In this document: positions 33,796 to 42,916 of the stretch, one piece after another
Layout of the letters: every line of letters begins with the position of its first letter
Numbering within the stretch: the stretch's first letter is position 1
NCBI GenBank assembly: GCA_964515405.1
Contig: CAZERD010000004.1
Span: forward strand, 1 to 54,707
Reading direction: 5' to 3'
Length of the DNA stretch: 54,707 bases
Origin: CAZERD01 sp964515405
Lineage (GTDB): Bacteria; Campylobacterota_A; Desulfurellia; Desulfurellales; CAZERD01
Made by a program: the position numbers and the translations under genes
The notes under the pieces: generated by a model
Seen by the model: only the letters and a program-made list of their open reading frames with translations
Database searches by the model: none
Told to the model about the DNA's origin: nothing

Positions 33796-33827
33796 CTTTA
33801 CCTCCTCGTGAAACCCTATTTATATTA

Positions 33828-33856
33828 AATTTAGGTTAAAAAATATACATTGTCAA
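33828..33856 (-). promoter_or_regulatory. Putative promoter of the mutase operon
   Basis: Minus-strand TTGACA (33856-33851), 17 bases, TAAATT (33833-33828). An imperfect inverted repeat with AACC/GGTT ends spans about 33811-33836, over the -10 and start site, and could be an operator. Confidence 0.45.
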
Positions 33857-33889
33857 GAAAGCCAATCGCACACCAGAAGGTTCAACACC

Positions 33890-33917
33890 TTGAAATAGCA
33901 ATACTTCACACTATAAT
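33890..33917 (+). promoter_or_regulatory. Promoter of the fba operon
   Basis: TTGAAA (33890-33895), 16 bases, perfect TATAAT (33912-33917). The predicted start lies about 45 bases before the fba ATG. Confidence 0.65.
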
Positions 33918-33967
33918 AGAACTCAGAGGGTAACACATTGAGCAAAAAAGCCGAGGAGGTTGAAGAT

Positions 33968-34957
33968 ATGGTTCACTATTCAGAGGTTGGTTTCGTGAAT
34001 ACGAAGGAAATGTTCAGAAATGCCATGGAAAATGGATATGCAGTTCCAGCTTACAATTTCAACAACATGGAGCAACTCCAAGCAATCATAACCGCCTGTA
34101 CCGAAACGCAGTCACCAGTAATACTACAGGTATCCAAAGGCGCAAGAAAATACGCCAACGCTACGCTACTCAGGTGGATGGGACAAGGAGCCATAGAGCT
34201 AATGAGAGAAATAGCAAAAGAAAAAGGACTTAAGGAAATCCCTATAGCCTTACACCTTGACCATGGGGATAGTTTTGAGTTATGTAAAAATTGTGTAGAT
34301 ATGGGATTCTCATCAGTTATGATAGATGGTTCCCACCTGCCATATGAAGAAAACGTTGAACTCACAGCACGAGTAGTTGAATACGCGCACAGACACGATG
34401 TAACAGTCGAGGGAGAATTGGGAGTGCTTGCAGGTATAGAAGACGATGTAAAAGCAGAAAAAAATATATACACAAACCCAGACGACGTTGAAGACTTCGT
34501 TAAAAAGACGGGCGTAGATTCGCTCGCAATTGCCATAGGAACTTCACACGGTGCTTATAAGTTCAAGGTAAAACCAGGGGAAAAACCACCCCCTTTGAGA
34601 TTCGACATACTGGAGGAAATTGAAAAAAGAATTCCTGGATTCCCCATCGTGCTCCACGGAGCCTCAAGCGTCATTCAAGAATACGTGCAATTGATAAACA
34701 AGTACGGAGGCAACCTGGAAAACGCGGTGGGTGTACCCGAGGATCAGCTCAGGAGGGCCGCGAAATCGGCAGTGTGTAAAATTAACATAGACTCAGACGG
34801 TAGACTTGCTATGACAGCAAAAATAAGAGAGTTCCTATGGAACAATCCGAAAGAATTTGACCCAAGAAAGTACCTCGGACCAGCCAGAGAAGAACTCATA
34901 AAGATGTACAAACACAAAAATGAAAGTGTGCTCGGTTCCGCTTGGAGAATAAAATGA
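33968..34957 (+). CDS. fba: Class II fructose-bisphosphate aldolase
   Basis: 329 residues from the ATG at 33968, which has GAGGAGG upstream (an in-frame TTG at 33938 has no such site). Zinc-dependent aldolase of glycolysis and gluconeogenesis: YAVPAYNFNNMEQLQAI, IALHLDHGDSFE with zinc-ligand His and catalytic Asp, SVMIDGSHLPYEENV, GVLAGIEDD, and PIVLHGAS. The length is that of the longer class II-type. It shares an ATGA with pgi, an expected pairing for hexose phosphate synthesis. Confidence 0.92.
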   Translation: MVHYSEVGFVNTKEMFRNAMENGYAVPAYNFNNMEQLQAIITACTETQSPVILQVSKGARKYANATLLRWMGQGAIELMREIAKEKGLKEIPIALHLDHGDSFELCKNCVDMGFSSVMIDGSHLPYEENVELTARVVEYAHRHDVTVEGELGVLAGIEDDVKAEKNIYTNPDDVEDFVKKTGVDSLAIAIGTSHGAYKFKVKPGEKPPPLRFDILEEIEKRIPGFPIVLHGASSVIQEYVQLINKYGGNLENAVGVPEDQLRRAAKSAVCKINIDSDGRLAMTAKIREFLWNNPKEFDPRKYLGPAREELIKMYKHKNESVLGSAWRIK

Positions 34958-36165
34958 AGCCCAGAGGAATTTCAGAGATGGAACATACTATATACTTTGA
35001 ATACGAAGGTGGTAAAGAATTTAGTTTGAATCATAAAAGCGACTACCCATTTATCAGGAGCCTCTGCACAAGAAACCTTACAGATGACATAAAGGAATTC
35101 ATAAAAAGCCTCCCGTACAAAAACATTGTACAGGTTGGAATAGGAGGAAGCGCTCTGGGGGCGACAGCAGCAGTAGAATTCATGGGAGGTATCTATCACA
35201 ACTACACATCCAAGAAGCGATACTTTGCAATGGACAATATAGATCCCGAAAGAATCAAACTCGTTTTTGAGTATTTGAATCCCGAAGAAACCCTGTTCCA
35301 TATAGTATCAAAATCTGGCTCGACCATAGAGACAATCTCCCAGTTTTTTATCATAGAATACTTCCTTAAGGAAAAGCTTGGAAACACGGCACTGGAACAC
35401 GTAATCATAACCACAGACCCAGACACGGGATTCCTGAGAGAATTCTCAGAGAAAAACAACATAAAATCCTTCCCACTGGCTAAAGAAGCAGGTGGAAGAT
35501 ACTCTGTATTCACACCGGTGGGCCTCGTGCCCATGGCGTTCCTTGAATACAACATAGATAGATTCGTCTCTGGAGCAAAAGACGCCATAAGAGCTTACAG
35601 AAATGGATGGAGCATGCCCAATGAATTTGTAGATTTCACGATAGGAGAGTACGAGAACGGGAGAAACATACTCGTTATGTTCTCCTACAAGGACAGGTTG
35701 TACTCAACTTGTGACTGGTTCAGGCAATTATGGGCGGAAAGCCTTGGAAAAAACTCAAAAGGTCAAACCCCCGTAAAGGCCCTTGGAGCAACCGATCAGC
35801 ACTCCCAACTCCAGCTATACAGAGACGGTCCCAAAGACAAGGTAATAATATTTGTGGACACGATAAACAGAACCGATGTGGAATTGATCCCCGGTAAGAG
35901 CTTTGAATACCTTGAGGGAAAAACAATGGGAGAGCTACTGAGCATAGAGAAACAATCCACAAAGAGATCACTCATTGAAAGTAATGTGCCTTGTGGGGAA
36001 ATATTTCTGAAACGTGCAGATGAATACTCCTTAGGTGCCATAATGGCATCCCTTATGATATCCACGGCGAAGGCAGGTGAAGTAATGGGGGTTAATCCGT
36101 TTGATCAGCCCGGTGTCGAACTAGGGAAGAAATACACAAAGAAAACCTTAAGGGAAAAAAGGTGA
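34954..36165 (+). CDS. pgi: Glucose-6-phosphate isomerase
   Basis: 403 residues from the ATG at 34954, overlapping the fba stop; an ATG at 34978 preceded by AGAGGA is an alternative. The short, bacterial/thermophile form. QVGIGGSALGATAAVEF, VSKSGSTIETISQFF, the GATDQHSQLQLY substrate region and GVNPFDQPGVELGKKY near the C-terminus are the family signatures. Interconverts glucose-6-phosphate and fructose-6-phosphate. Confidence 0.93.
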   Translation: MKPRGISEMEHTIYFEYEGGKEFSLNHKSDYPFIRSLCTRNLTDDIKEFIKSLPYKNIVQVGIGGSALGATAAVEFMGGIYHNYTSKKRYFAMDNIDPERIKLVFEYLNPEETLFHIVSKSGSTIETISQFFIIEYFLKEKLGNTALEHVIITTDPDTGFLREFSEKNNIKSFPLAKEAGGRYSVFTPVGLVPMAFLEYNIDRFVSGAKDAIRAYRNGWSMPNEFVDFTIGEYENGRNILVMFSYKDRLYSTCDWFRQLWAESLGKNSKGQTPVKALGATDQHSQLQLYRDGPKDKVIIFVDTINRTDVELIPGKSFEYLEGKTMGELLSIEKQSTKRSLIESNVPCGEIFLKRADEYSLGAIMASLMISTAKAGEVMGVNPFDQPGVELGKKYTKKTLREKR

Positions 36166-36542
36166 TCACGTACTCAGAAAAAATCTACTACGACTATACG
36201 GATGCAGGGGGTGTGGTTTACTACTCTAGATACCTTCAGTTCTGCGAGAGAGCAAAACAAGAGTTCATGCTCAAAAACGGCTGTGATCTATTTAACCTAC
36301 ACAATGAAGGTACCTACCTCACGGTAAAAGAAGTTAAAGGCAAATACATAAAAGCAATAAGATTTGGAGAAACAATCAACGTGGATGTTAAAATCAAGCA
36401 ACTGAAAGGGGCAAGTGTTATACTATCCTTTGATATATTAGTCAACGGGGAAACAAGGGCAACATTTGAGATATTATCGGTATGCGTGGACAGGGAGCTC
36501 AAGGTAAAAAAACTACCCTCCTGCTTCGATAGCCTCAGATAA
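36162..36542 (+). CDS. YbgC-like acyl-CoA thioesterase
   Basis: 126 residues from a GTG overlapping the pgi stop. Hot-dog fold 4-hydroxybenzoyl-CoA thioesterase family: YYDYTDAGGVVYYSRYLQFCERAKQEF carries the Asp of the active site. The protein would hydrolyse short acyl-CoA or acyl-carrier esters. Placement between pgi and recG gives no hint of a specific substrate. Confidence 0.88.
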   Translation: MITYSEKIYYDYTDAGGVVYYSRYLQFCERAKQEFMLKNGCDLFNLHNEGTYLTVKEVKGKYIKAIRFGETINVDVKIKQLKGASVILSFDILVNGETRATFEILSVCVDRELKVKKLPSCFDSLR

Positions 36543-36549
36543 CACCGCA

Positions 36550-38691
36550 ATGGAAAAGCACCTGAAGAACGCCAAGTTGAGGGAAGCACAGCTCCTCAAC
36601 TATCTCTATGGAAAGGAGACAAAATCAATCCAAGAGACAGCTACGACCATAAGTAGACTGCTCCACCATGAAGAACTCCTTTCCTGGTTATTCTCCCCCG
36701 TAAGCACCATATATCCTCAACATACCCGCAAATTGGCATCACGGGGCATCACCACAATATATGAGCTTATAACAACAAGACCTCTAAGGGTTGAGGATTA
36801 TTCCAACATCAAACCAATAAACAAACTCAAGGAAAACGAATATACAGCTACAACTGGCAGAGTAATCAACATAAAAAAAAGGAAATACACCTCAATCACG
36901 ATCCACGATGGCACAGGATCGCTTATACTAAATTGGTTCAACATAACTCCATTTCTATCCAGGAAACTCTCATCCATAAAACTGAATGACACTATAGTGT
37001 GCGAGGGTCGTATATCTTGTTTCGGAAACTACAAAACAATGAATCACCCTTCCATAAAAAAACCCTCAGAGTACAAACCAAGAGTTACCCCTATATATCC
37101 ATCTATAGGCAAGCTCAGAAACTCTACATTCATAAAAATAATAAAATCAGCCTTAGAAAAAGCACCCCAAGAACCCTACGAATTTCTCCCTCTGCACCTT
37201 GTTCTGAAACATAAACTGCCATTGTTCCACGAATTCATACACTCTATCCATACCACAGGGGAAACAAAAGAAATCACCCAGAGGCTCAAATACGAGGAGC
37301 TATTCTTTCTAAATTTAGGCTTATCCCTCCAGAGAAACAGTGTAAAAAACCATCTGGCACCACATATAAGCTCAGAACCGGATAAACTCATAACAGAAAT
37401 TAAACAACGCACAGGGTTTAAATTAACAAACGACCAGAGGAAAGCCATAGAAGACATACTCAAGGACATGTCTCTAACAAAACCCATGCTGAGACTCCTC
37501 CAAGGAGATGTAGGATCAGGAAAAACGATAGTAGCACTCTCATGTGCTTATGCCGTTCACAGGGCAGGGTTTCAATCCGCCGTCATGGCTCCAACTCAGA
37601 TACTTGCATCTCAATGGTTTGAACAGATGAAAAAATTCTTCCCGGACGTGCCTGCAGCCTTCCTATTGAGCCAAACAAAGAACAAGTCCGACATCCACAG
37701 AGATCTGAAAAATGGAAATATCTCCATCCTCATAGGAACGCACACTCTCATTGAGGAAGGAGTTGAATTCTCAAACCTTGGATTCGTTGTAATAGATGAA
37801 CAACACAGGTTTGGTGTAGAACAGAGAAAAACCCTATCTAAAAAGGGAAAATTTCCTCACACACTGATAATGAGTGCTACACCCATACCAAGAACTCTAT
37901 CCATGGTTTTATATTCAAAGAGTGAATTAACACTTCTCAAGGAAATGCCAGAAGGAAGAAAACCCATAACAACATTAGCATACAACCACGAGAATAGAAA
38001 CAAAGCTTATGGGCTTGCCTTAAAAGAAATAGAACTGGGACATCAGGTGTACATCCTCTCCCCGCTCATAGAGAAAACGGAAGGAAACGAAGATATAAAA
38101 GCTGCCGTTGACACTTACAAAACCCTAAAAGAAACCTACTTTAAAGGACACGATATGGAACTGCTCCACGGAAAACTCAAATCCCAGGAAAAGGAAAGAA
38201 TATTCTCTCTCTTTAGAGAGGGAAAAATCAAATGCCTCGTAAGCACAACCGTCATAGAAGTAGGAGTTGATTCACCAAGGGCTACAGTAATAATCGTAGA
38301 AAACGCCGAGAGATTCGGACTGTCAACCTTACATCAGTTGAGAGGCAGGGTGGGAAGAGGTAGATTGCCCTCATATGCCATATTCATAACCGGTAAAAAC
38401 GCCTCAGATAAGGCAATGGAACGCATAAAAGCCCTTCTTAAAACATCGGATGGATTTAAAATAGCCGAACTGGACTACAAACTAAGGGGAGGAGGAGACA
38501 TACTCGGAACAAGGCAGCATGGAGCCCCTGACATGTTGTATGTGGATATATTTAAGGACCAAGAACTCATCAAAGAGGTAAAAAAGGAAACATCAAAGCT
38601 GGTGGAGATGAAATATCCACTCAACAGATGTCTAATGGAAGCGCTCAGCGCCAAATGGAAAAGAAGATTTGATTATATTAATGTGGGGTGA
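36550..38691 (+). CDS. recG: ATP-dependent DNA helicase RecG
   Basis: 713 residues. RecG reverses stalled replication forks. An N-terminal wedge/OB domain (about 90-190) with the LKENEYTATTGRV strand precedes the helicase: LLQGDVGSGKTIVAL (Walker A), VVIDEQHRFGVEQR (DEQH), MSATPIPRTLSMVLY, VSTTVIEVGVDSPRATVIIVENAERFGLSTLHQLRGRVGR. The RecG-specific C-terminal GGGDILGTRQHG is present. Start at ATG 36550, 7 bases after the thioesterase; no strong Shine-Dalgarno. Confidence 0.96.
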   Translation: MEKHLKNAKLREAQLLNYLYGKETKSIQETATTISRLLHHEELLSWLFSPVSTIYPQHTRKLASRGITTIYELITTRPLRVEDYSNIKPINKLKENEYTATTGRVINIKKRKYTSITIHDGTGSLILNWFNITPFLSRKLSSIKLNDTIVCEGRISCFGNYKTMNHPSIKKPSEYKPRVTPIYPSIGKLRNSTFIKIIKSALEKAPQEPYEFLPLHLVLKHKLPLFHEFIHSIHTTGETKEITQRLKYEELFFLNLGLSLQRNSVKNHLAPHISSEPDKLITEIKQRTGFKLTNDQRKAIEDILKDMSLTKPMLRLLQGDVGSGKTIVALSCAYAVHRAGFQSAVMAPTQILASQWFEQMKKFFPDVPAAFLLSQTKNKSDIHRDLKNGNISILIGTHTLIEEGVEFSNLGFVVIDEQHRFGVEQRKTLSKKGKFPHTLIMSATPIPRTLSMVLYSKSELTLLKEMPEGRKPITTLAYNHENRNKAYGLALKEIELGHQVYILSPLIEKTEGNEDIKAAVDTYKTLKETYFKGHDMELLHGKLKSQEKERIFSLFREGKIKCLVSTTVIEVGVDSPRATVIIVENAERFGLSTLHQLRGRVGRGRLPSYAIFITGKNASDKAMERIKALLKTSDGFKIAELDYKLRGGGDILGTRQHGAPDMLYVDIFKDQELIKEVKKETSKLVEMKYPLNRCLMEALSAKWKRRFDYINVG

Positions 38692-38694
38692 GAT

Positions 38695-39453
38695 ATGAGA
38701 ATAACAATAGCCCAAATGAAGGTAGAAAAGGGAAATGTAGAAAACAATCTCAACTCGGCGATGGTATGCATAGAAAAAGCTATATCCGAGAAAAGTGACA
38801 TGATAGTATTGCCTGAAGTCTTTACCACGGGATTTGACTACCCAAATTTTAAAAAACTTTCAGAAACAACACCCAAGACCATAGACTCACTCAAAAAAGT
38901 TTCCATGCATATAACCATATGCGGTAGCATGCTAAATGGTAAAAGTGATGGGATCTACAATACATTTTACGTCATAGACAAAGGAGAAGTCATATTCACA
39001 TACTCAAAAGCAATGCTTTTCCCGTTGACCGGGGAAAACAAGCACTTCAGGAGAGGCAAAACGAATCAAAGGAATACCTTTTACCTACATGGCATAAAGT
39101 TTGGGGTAAGTGTATGCTATGAGCTAAGATTCCCAGAATTCTTCAGGAGGGCAGCCCTAAACGGTGCCAAAGTACACCTAATATGCGCACTCTGGCCCCT
39201 GCAGAGGATAGACCATTGGAATAATCTAATCAAAACAAGAGCCATAGAAAATCAGGTATTCGTCGTAGCGGTAAACGGAGCACTCTCCGATTCATCTGGT
39301 GGAGATTCATCCGTCTTTAACCCGTGGGGCATAAGACTAACCCCTCAGATCTCCCAGCCATTTACCGAAACCACCGAACTCAACCTATCTGATATAAACA
39401 CGGTAAGGGAAACAATACCATCACTCACAGAAGCAAAAAAATGGCTTTACTAG
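38695..39453 (+). CDS. Carbon-nitrogen hydrolase (nitrilase superfamily)
   Basis: 252 residues. The catalytic Glu-Lys-Cys triad is in VLPEVFTTGFDY, TYSKAMLFP and VSVCYELRFPEFFR. Overall pattern is closest to omega-amidase (YafV/Nit2-like) proteins that hydrolyse ketoglutaramate or ketosuccinamate, but nitrilase-family substrates are hard to tell apart. Last gene of the fba operon, 3 bases after recG. Confidence 0.85.
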   Translation: MRITIAQMKVEKGNVENNLNSAMVCIEKAISEKSDMIVLPEVFTTGFDYPNFKKLSETTPKTIDSLKKVSMHITICGSMLNGKSDGIYNTFYVIDKGEVIFTYSKAMLFPLTGENKHFRRGKTNQRNTFYLHGIKFGVSVCYELRFPEFFRRAALNGAKVHLICALWPLQRIDHWNNLIKTRAIENQVFVVAVNGALSDSSGGDSSVFNPWGIRLTPQISQPFTETTELNLSDINTVRETIPSLTEAKKWLY

Positions 39454-39455
39454 CC

Positions 39456-39785
39456 CTAGGTAAACACTTTCAAAGGAGCATTCGGCTTTTTCTTTATCTC
39501 ACCTCTCCGTATAGCATCCTCCAGGTCCTTTTTCTTCTGTTCAACAAGATTTCTCTTGTATTCCTTAACATCATTTATCTGTCCCCTCTCTTTTGCAACC
39601 TCAAGAAGTCTTTCCCCAACCCTTCTCCCTGCATGTTTTATGGTTTCATTCGGAAAGAACACCGCCCCACACCCAGGACAGTGATATACCTCTACATCTT
39701 TCACAACCAACCACTCACCCTTGACCGGCCTTTTAAACGGAGTAACAATCTTCTTCATTTCCCTACCACAGAATTTACACCTCAT
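39456..39785 (-). CDS. YgiT-type zinc-finger protein
   Basis: 109 residues from the ATG at 39785, which has CAGGAGG upstream. An N-terminal zinc finger, M-R-C-K-F-C-G then Y-H-C-P-G-C-G-A-V-F-F, is followed by PNETIKHAG and a charged helical tail. The finger resembles that of MqsA/YgiT antitoxins, but no Cro-like HTH or toxin gene is present. It lies just after the CoA-transferase terminator on the same strand, so it may depend on read-through. Confidence 0.7.
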   Translation of the reverse strand: MRCKFCGREMKKIVTPFKRPVKGEWLVVKDVEVYHCPGCGAVFFPNETIKHAGRRVGERLLEVAKERGQINDVKEYKRNLVEQKKKDLEDAIRRGEIKKKPNAPLKVFT

Positions 39786-39797
39786 TAGCGCCTCCTG

Positions 39798-39822
39798 TAA
39801 AAAAGAGGGGGATACCCCCCTC
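39798..39822 (-). terminator. Rho-independent terminator of the CoA-transferase operon
   Basis: On the minus strand GAGGGGG pairs with CCCCCTC around a 4-base loop, followed directly by six T. Textbook form. It lies 2 bases after the beta-subunit gene stop and just before the zinc-finger gene. Confidence 0.85.
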
Positions 39823-39824
39823 AA

Positions 39825-40850
39825 CTACTTAACCTTCACTCTCCAAGGTTTACCATGCTCTTTCTCGTACTCGATCTCTCTGAGGGTCTTCCTCTTCAGA
39901 TAAATCCTTGTAGGATCAACTATCATCCTTAACACCTTAAGCTGCTCAATAGAAGGCGTCGGTGTCGTAGGAATATCATCCGTGGGCTTAAGCACTTTGC
40001 CACTTTTATCCTTAAGCTCCCAACTAACATTCTCTATAACATCCTTAAGCTCTACCCCTGGGTGCACGCTTCTCAGCCTCATGTCGTATATACCCTCGTC
40101 AGGGTAGTTCTCCATAACACATATATCAGACACCATAAGAGCCTTACCACCCCTAACGAGCCCATAATCCCATCTTGTCTCGCCTTCAGGACCCCTGGCT
40201 CCAGCTATGGTAGTCAAATAACAAACATGATAAGGGAACCTCCTTCTTTCCTGCACCATAATAACTATAACATAATCAGACTGGGAAGCTATGGAATTCG
40301 CTCCACCAGAACCTGTAAATCTCGTATTGGGCCCCTTATCCTTCGTGATTATGGAGGGCCAATAACTCCTGGGCGGTTTCCAAATGGCCGTTGAGTTTAT
40401 GTTGCCGTACTCATCAAACTCAGCACCACCGAGAACCCCACCTGTAACATATCCCCTCTGCTCATACGTGCCAAAGGAATCCATCATGGACAGAGCTGAA
40501 GAAGACATATATGTGCCCCTTATATCCGCAACAGATATGGGGATATGCTCGAATTTAGGGTCAAGCATGCCAGCTTCCATAACTATTATAGCATCCGGAT
40601 TGATGGTTTGTTGGGCCTCGTTCATAACAAGTACTGGTAGCCCCGTACCCACAAACATTGAAGCACCCTTAGAAATCATAGTAGAACCAGCTATGGCAAG
40701 GAGTTCTATCGTCGTAAACTCATCTGGGGGGAGATCGTTCTCCTTACAATAAGCCTCATAATCAGAATCGCTTATTCCACATTTAAAATCCTTAACCAGA
40801 GCATTTATCTCTTCCACACTTGGAATCTCTACTGGTATTTTAATAGCCAT
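39825..40850 (-). CDS. Class I CoA-transferase, beta subunit (GctB-like)
   Basis: 341 residues, longer than the 265 of glutaconate CoA-transferase beta. The catalytic Glu is in IIVMEAGMLDPK; GFV-type neighbours include ISVADIRGTYM, YVTGGVLGGAEFDEYGNIN and GSGGANSIASQSDYVIVI, all typical of the GctB fold. It would exchange CoA between an acyl-CoA and a free acid via an enzyme-CoA thioester. The substrate is unknown; in this window a dicarboxylate such as succinate is attractive, but that is inference. It follows the alpha gene by 34 bases. Confidence 0.8.
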   Translation of the reverse strand: MAIKIPVEIPSVEEINALVKDFKCGISDSDYEAYCKENDLPPDEFTTIELLAIAGSTMISKGASMFVGTGLPVLVMNEAQQTINPDAIIVMEAGMLDPKFEHIPISVADIRGTYMSSSALSMMDSFGTYEQRGYVTGGVLGGAEFDEYGNINSTAIWKPPRSYWPSIITKDKGPNTRFTGSGGANSIASQSDYVIVIMVQERRRFPYHVCYLTTIAGARGPEGETRWDYGLVRGGKALMVSDICVMENYPDEGIYDMRLRSVHPGVELKDVIENVSWELKDKSGKVLKPTDDIPTTPTPSIEQLKVLRMIVDPTRIYLKRKTLREIEYEKEHGKPWRVKVK

Positions 40851-40884
40851 TGTAACCTCCCTAAAAAAGCTTTAAAGCCCGTTA

Positions 40885-42108
40885 TCATATAGGCCTGTAC
40901 TGATCAGGCTTGTACCCATACTTCGTGTCAGCCACCAGCTCATACAACCTTGCAAACCCAGTCTTACCGCTTGGGCACTCATACTTTACATCTATGTTTC
41001 CAAACTTGAAGCGGTCTGTACCCACCTTATTCTGCAAGAAGTCCCACTCATCCTCTCCAACTATCGTATGCCAATAATCAGCCAGTGCCTTTCTGCCATC
41101 TGGAGTAGCAGCCGCACGGTTCGCCTGAATGTAGAATTTCCACCACATCCAGTCATAGTCATACAGATAAGTTGAACCTGTGGGGTAGCATGCCCACGGC
41201 GCCTCAACAATGGCATCCACGTGTATAAATGGAATCTGGTTTTGAGACGGCCTGTACCTCAGTTCTTCCTCAGGAACTATCTTCTCAGCACATATTACAA
41301 GGTACTTAGCACTCAAGGATTGCTCAACATCCGGAACAAGCAATCCCTCTATCCTCGCCGTACCCAGCTCACCGCATCTCTGAACCTGTGTAGTTGTTAC
41401 GTAAGGAATAACTGGAGGCATAAGTAGAGCCTTTATCGCTTTGTTCCCTGTATATTTATCAGCCCTCTTCCTAACAGCCTCATAGAAGATGCCGTCCTCT
41501 TCAGCGGCCGTCTTGTTCCAGGTCGTGTCAGGTTCATCACCCGGTGACCATTTATTATTGGGATCGTACTGATGAGGCCTTATACCCCAACCATCAAAAG
41601 GATCATCTATAATTGCATGCCTCTTAGGTGGAATATCCGGATGTATCCACATGCCGTTCTCATCTTTGCCTCTCAAACCTGCCTTTCCAAAGGTATCGTA
41701 TTCTATCAGATCTGTCCCGATGTCGGTAAAACCAGATATAAACTGCATACCGAATCTTCCAGCGGCCGTTCTGAGTGCCCAGGAGTAGTTGGAGTGATCC
41801 ATAACAGCCTCAACCTCTCCTTCCTCAAGCCCTTTCCTTATCTCATAAGAAACAGGCTGGATGGTCTCAAGCCCCAGATAAGTCATCTCAACCCACGCAA
41901 GTTGCCCGGCTCCGGCAAGCATCATAATCGGCGTAGCACCAGCGTTAGTCTGTACGTAGAGGTTCTTAATATTCTGCCTTATGGCTTCTCGGGCTGTTGA
42001 GGCATTCGTCCTCGTATAACCAAAACCACCGACGGTCCACGCTCTATAAGGCTTGACATACTTAGCAACAGCGTCCTTAAGGGACATTATCTTGCTTTCC
42101 CTTGCCAT
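40885..42108 (-). CDS. Class I CoA-transferase, alpha subunit (GctA-like)
   Basis: 407 residues, against about 320 for GctA. VGGFGYTRTNASTAREAIRQ and LYVQTNAGATPIMMLAGAGQ match the family's N-terminal CoA-binding region; GFTDIGTDLIEYDTFGK follows. The extra length lies mainly in a Trp- and Pro-rich middle section (IDDPFDGWGIRPHQYDPNN) and in the C-terminus. A perfect AGGAGG precedes the ATG. The gene starts inside the 3' end of the upstream small gene, overlapping by 32 bases, which suggests translational coupling. Confidence 0.8.
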   Translation of the reverse strand: MARESKIMSLKDAVAKYVKPYRAWTVGGFGYTRTNASTAREAIRQNIKNLYVQTNAGATPIMMLAGAGQLAWVEMTYLGLETIQPVSYEIRKGLEEGEVEAVMDHSNYSWALRTAAGRFGMQFISGFTDIGTDLIEYDTFGKAGLRGKDENGMWIHPDIPPKRHAIIDDPFDGWGIRPHQYDPNNKWSPGDEPDTTWNKTAAEEDGIFYEAVRKRADKYTGNKAIKALLMPPVIPYVTTTQVQRCGELGTARIEGLLVPDVEQSLSAKYLVICAEKIVPEEELRYRPSQNQIPFIHVDAIVEAPWACYPTGSTYLYDYDWMWWKFYIQANRAAATPDGRKALADYWHTIVGEDEWDFLQNKVGTDRFKFGNIDVKYECPSGKTGFARLYELVADTKYGYKPDQYRPI

Positions 42109-42487
42109 AATATCCTCCTAAACTCTCATAAAATTTTTCTAATTTCTTCAGCTCATCCTCATCCTCTTCCATGTTACCGTTCATATCCGCACACCTTATG
42201 GGCACCCCCAGAACATCCGCAAGCTTACCCAAGAACTCTTTCACGTTCTCATACTTCATGCCTGTTATATAAACATCAATAGTATAGTCCCTGTTGAAAT
42301 ACACAACAGGATACATCTCATCAAAATCCAATGCTTCTTCGTTACTCGAAAACGGAATCACTCTAAAGCCATTGGGGGTGTTAGTAACCTTGCCCAGACT
42401 TTGTACTTTCTCCCTTATCTCTGTATAGCTTATGAGCTTTCCTCCACCTACTATAAGGCCGGGCAAAACGGTGAAATCTCCACTCAC
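42077..42487 (-). CDS. Unrecognised 136-residue protein of CoA-transferase operon
   Basis: GTG start at 42487, sharing its first base with the preceding gene's stop. No signal peptide, membrane helix or Cys motif. The chain alternates short strands (VVYFNRDYTIDVYITGMKY) and helices, with an acidic stretch (E-E-D-E-D-E-L) and a Gly/Tyr-rich end. I do not recognise a family. Overlap with both neighbours implies it is made with the CoA-transferase, perhaps as an assembly or regulatory subunit. Confidence 0.65.
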   Translation of the reverse strand: MSGDFTVLPGLIVGGGKLISYTEIREKVQSLGKVTNTPNGFRVIPFSSNEEALDFDEMYPVVYFNRDYTIDVYITGMKYENVKEFLGKLADVLGVPIRCADMNGNMEEDEDELKKLEKFYESLGGYYGKGKQDNVP

Positions 42488-42867
42488 TACTCAAGCTCCT
42501 TTCTACGGGCCCAAAGCAATCTCAGTGCAGATTCCACTTTCTCCTCTGCGAAGCTTACCATCTCCCGAGCATTCTTCAGGTAATCTAAGTTCTTCCTGAG
42601 TTCTGCCTCTACGACATCAGCAGCCTCATTCGTTTTCATCTCTTCAATGATCTCAGTTATCCTAGATATTACAGCAGGGATCTTCTTAAACTGCCACATC
42701 CACGTATCAAAATAGTAATTAGAAATTGATAGATCCCACAACTCCGAAGTGAGGCTCTGCCATACGCGAAGGCTCTCCTTAACTTCAGAAACCTTCTGTT
42801 GCTGCTTCCTCAGGTCTGGAGCCTCACGTGCGTTACCATATTTGAAACTCCTGGGATAAACAATCAT
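42487..42867 (-). CDS. Unrecognised 126-residue helical protein of CoA-transferase operon
   Basis: ATG at 42867 with AAAGGGGGTG upstream. Almost entirely helical after residue 18, with heptad-like patterns in ITEIIEEMKTNEAADVVEAEL and a Trp-rich middle (WQSLTSELWDL, DTWMWQFKK). No known motif found. First gene of the four-gene operon, directly behind the palindromic promoter. Candidate accessory subunit or scaffold; function unknown. Confidence 0.65.
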   Translation of the reverse strand: MIVYPRSFKYGNAREAPDLRKQQQKVSEVKESLRVWQSLTSELWDLSISNYYFDTWMWQFKKIPAVISRITEIIEEMKTNEAADVVEAELRKNLDYLKNAREMVSFAEEKVESALRLLWARRKELE

Positions 42868-42896
42868 CCTGCACCCCCTTTCTAAATGTCCATTAT

Positions 42897-42916
42897 ATTA
42901 GACTTCTAATTTAGAA
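42897..42916. promoter_or_regulatory. Overlapping palindromes, candidate operator
   Basis: ATTAGA-CT-TCTAAT (42897-42910) and TTCTAA-T-TTAGAA (42904-42916) are two perfect inverted repeats sharing a half site, giving three TTAGA-type half sites over 20 bases. They cover the -10 and start region of the CoA-transferase promoter, as expected for a repressor site. Confidence 0.55.

Noticed and set aside
33938..33967. TTG start for fba adding ten residues
   Set aside because: The GAGGAGG site fits the ATG at 33968, whereas the TTG has no ribosome binding site.
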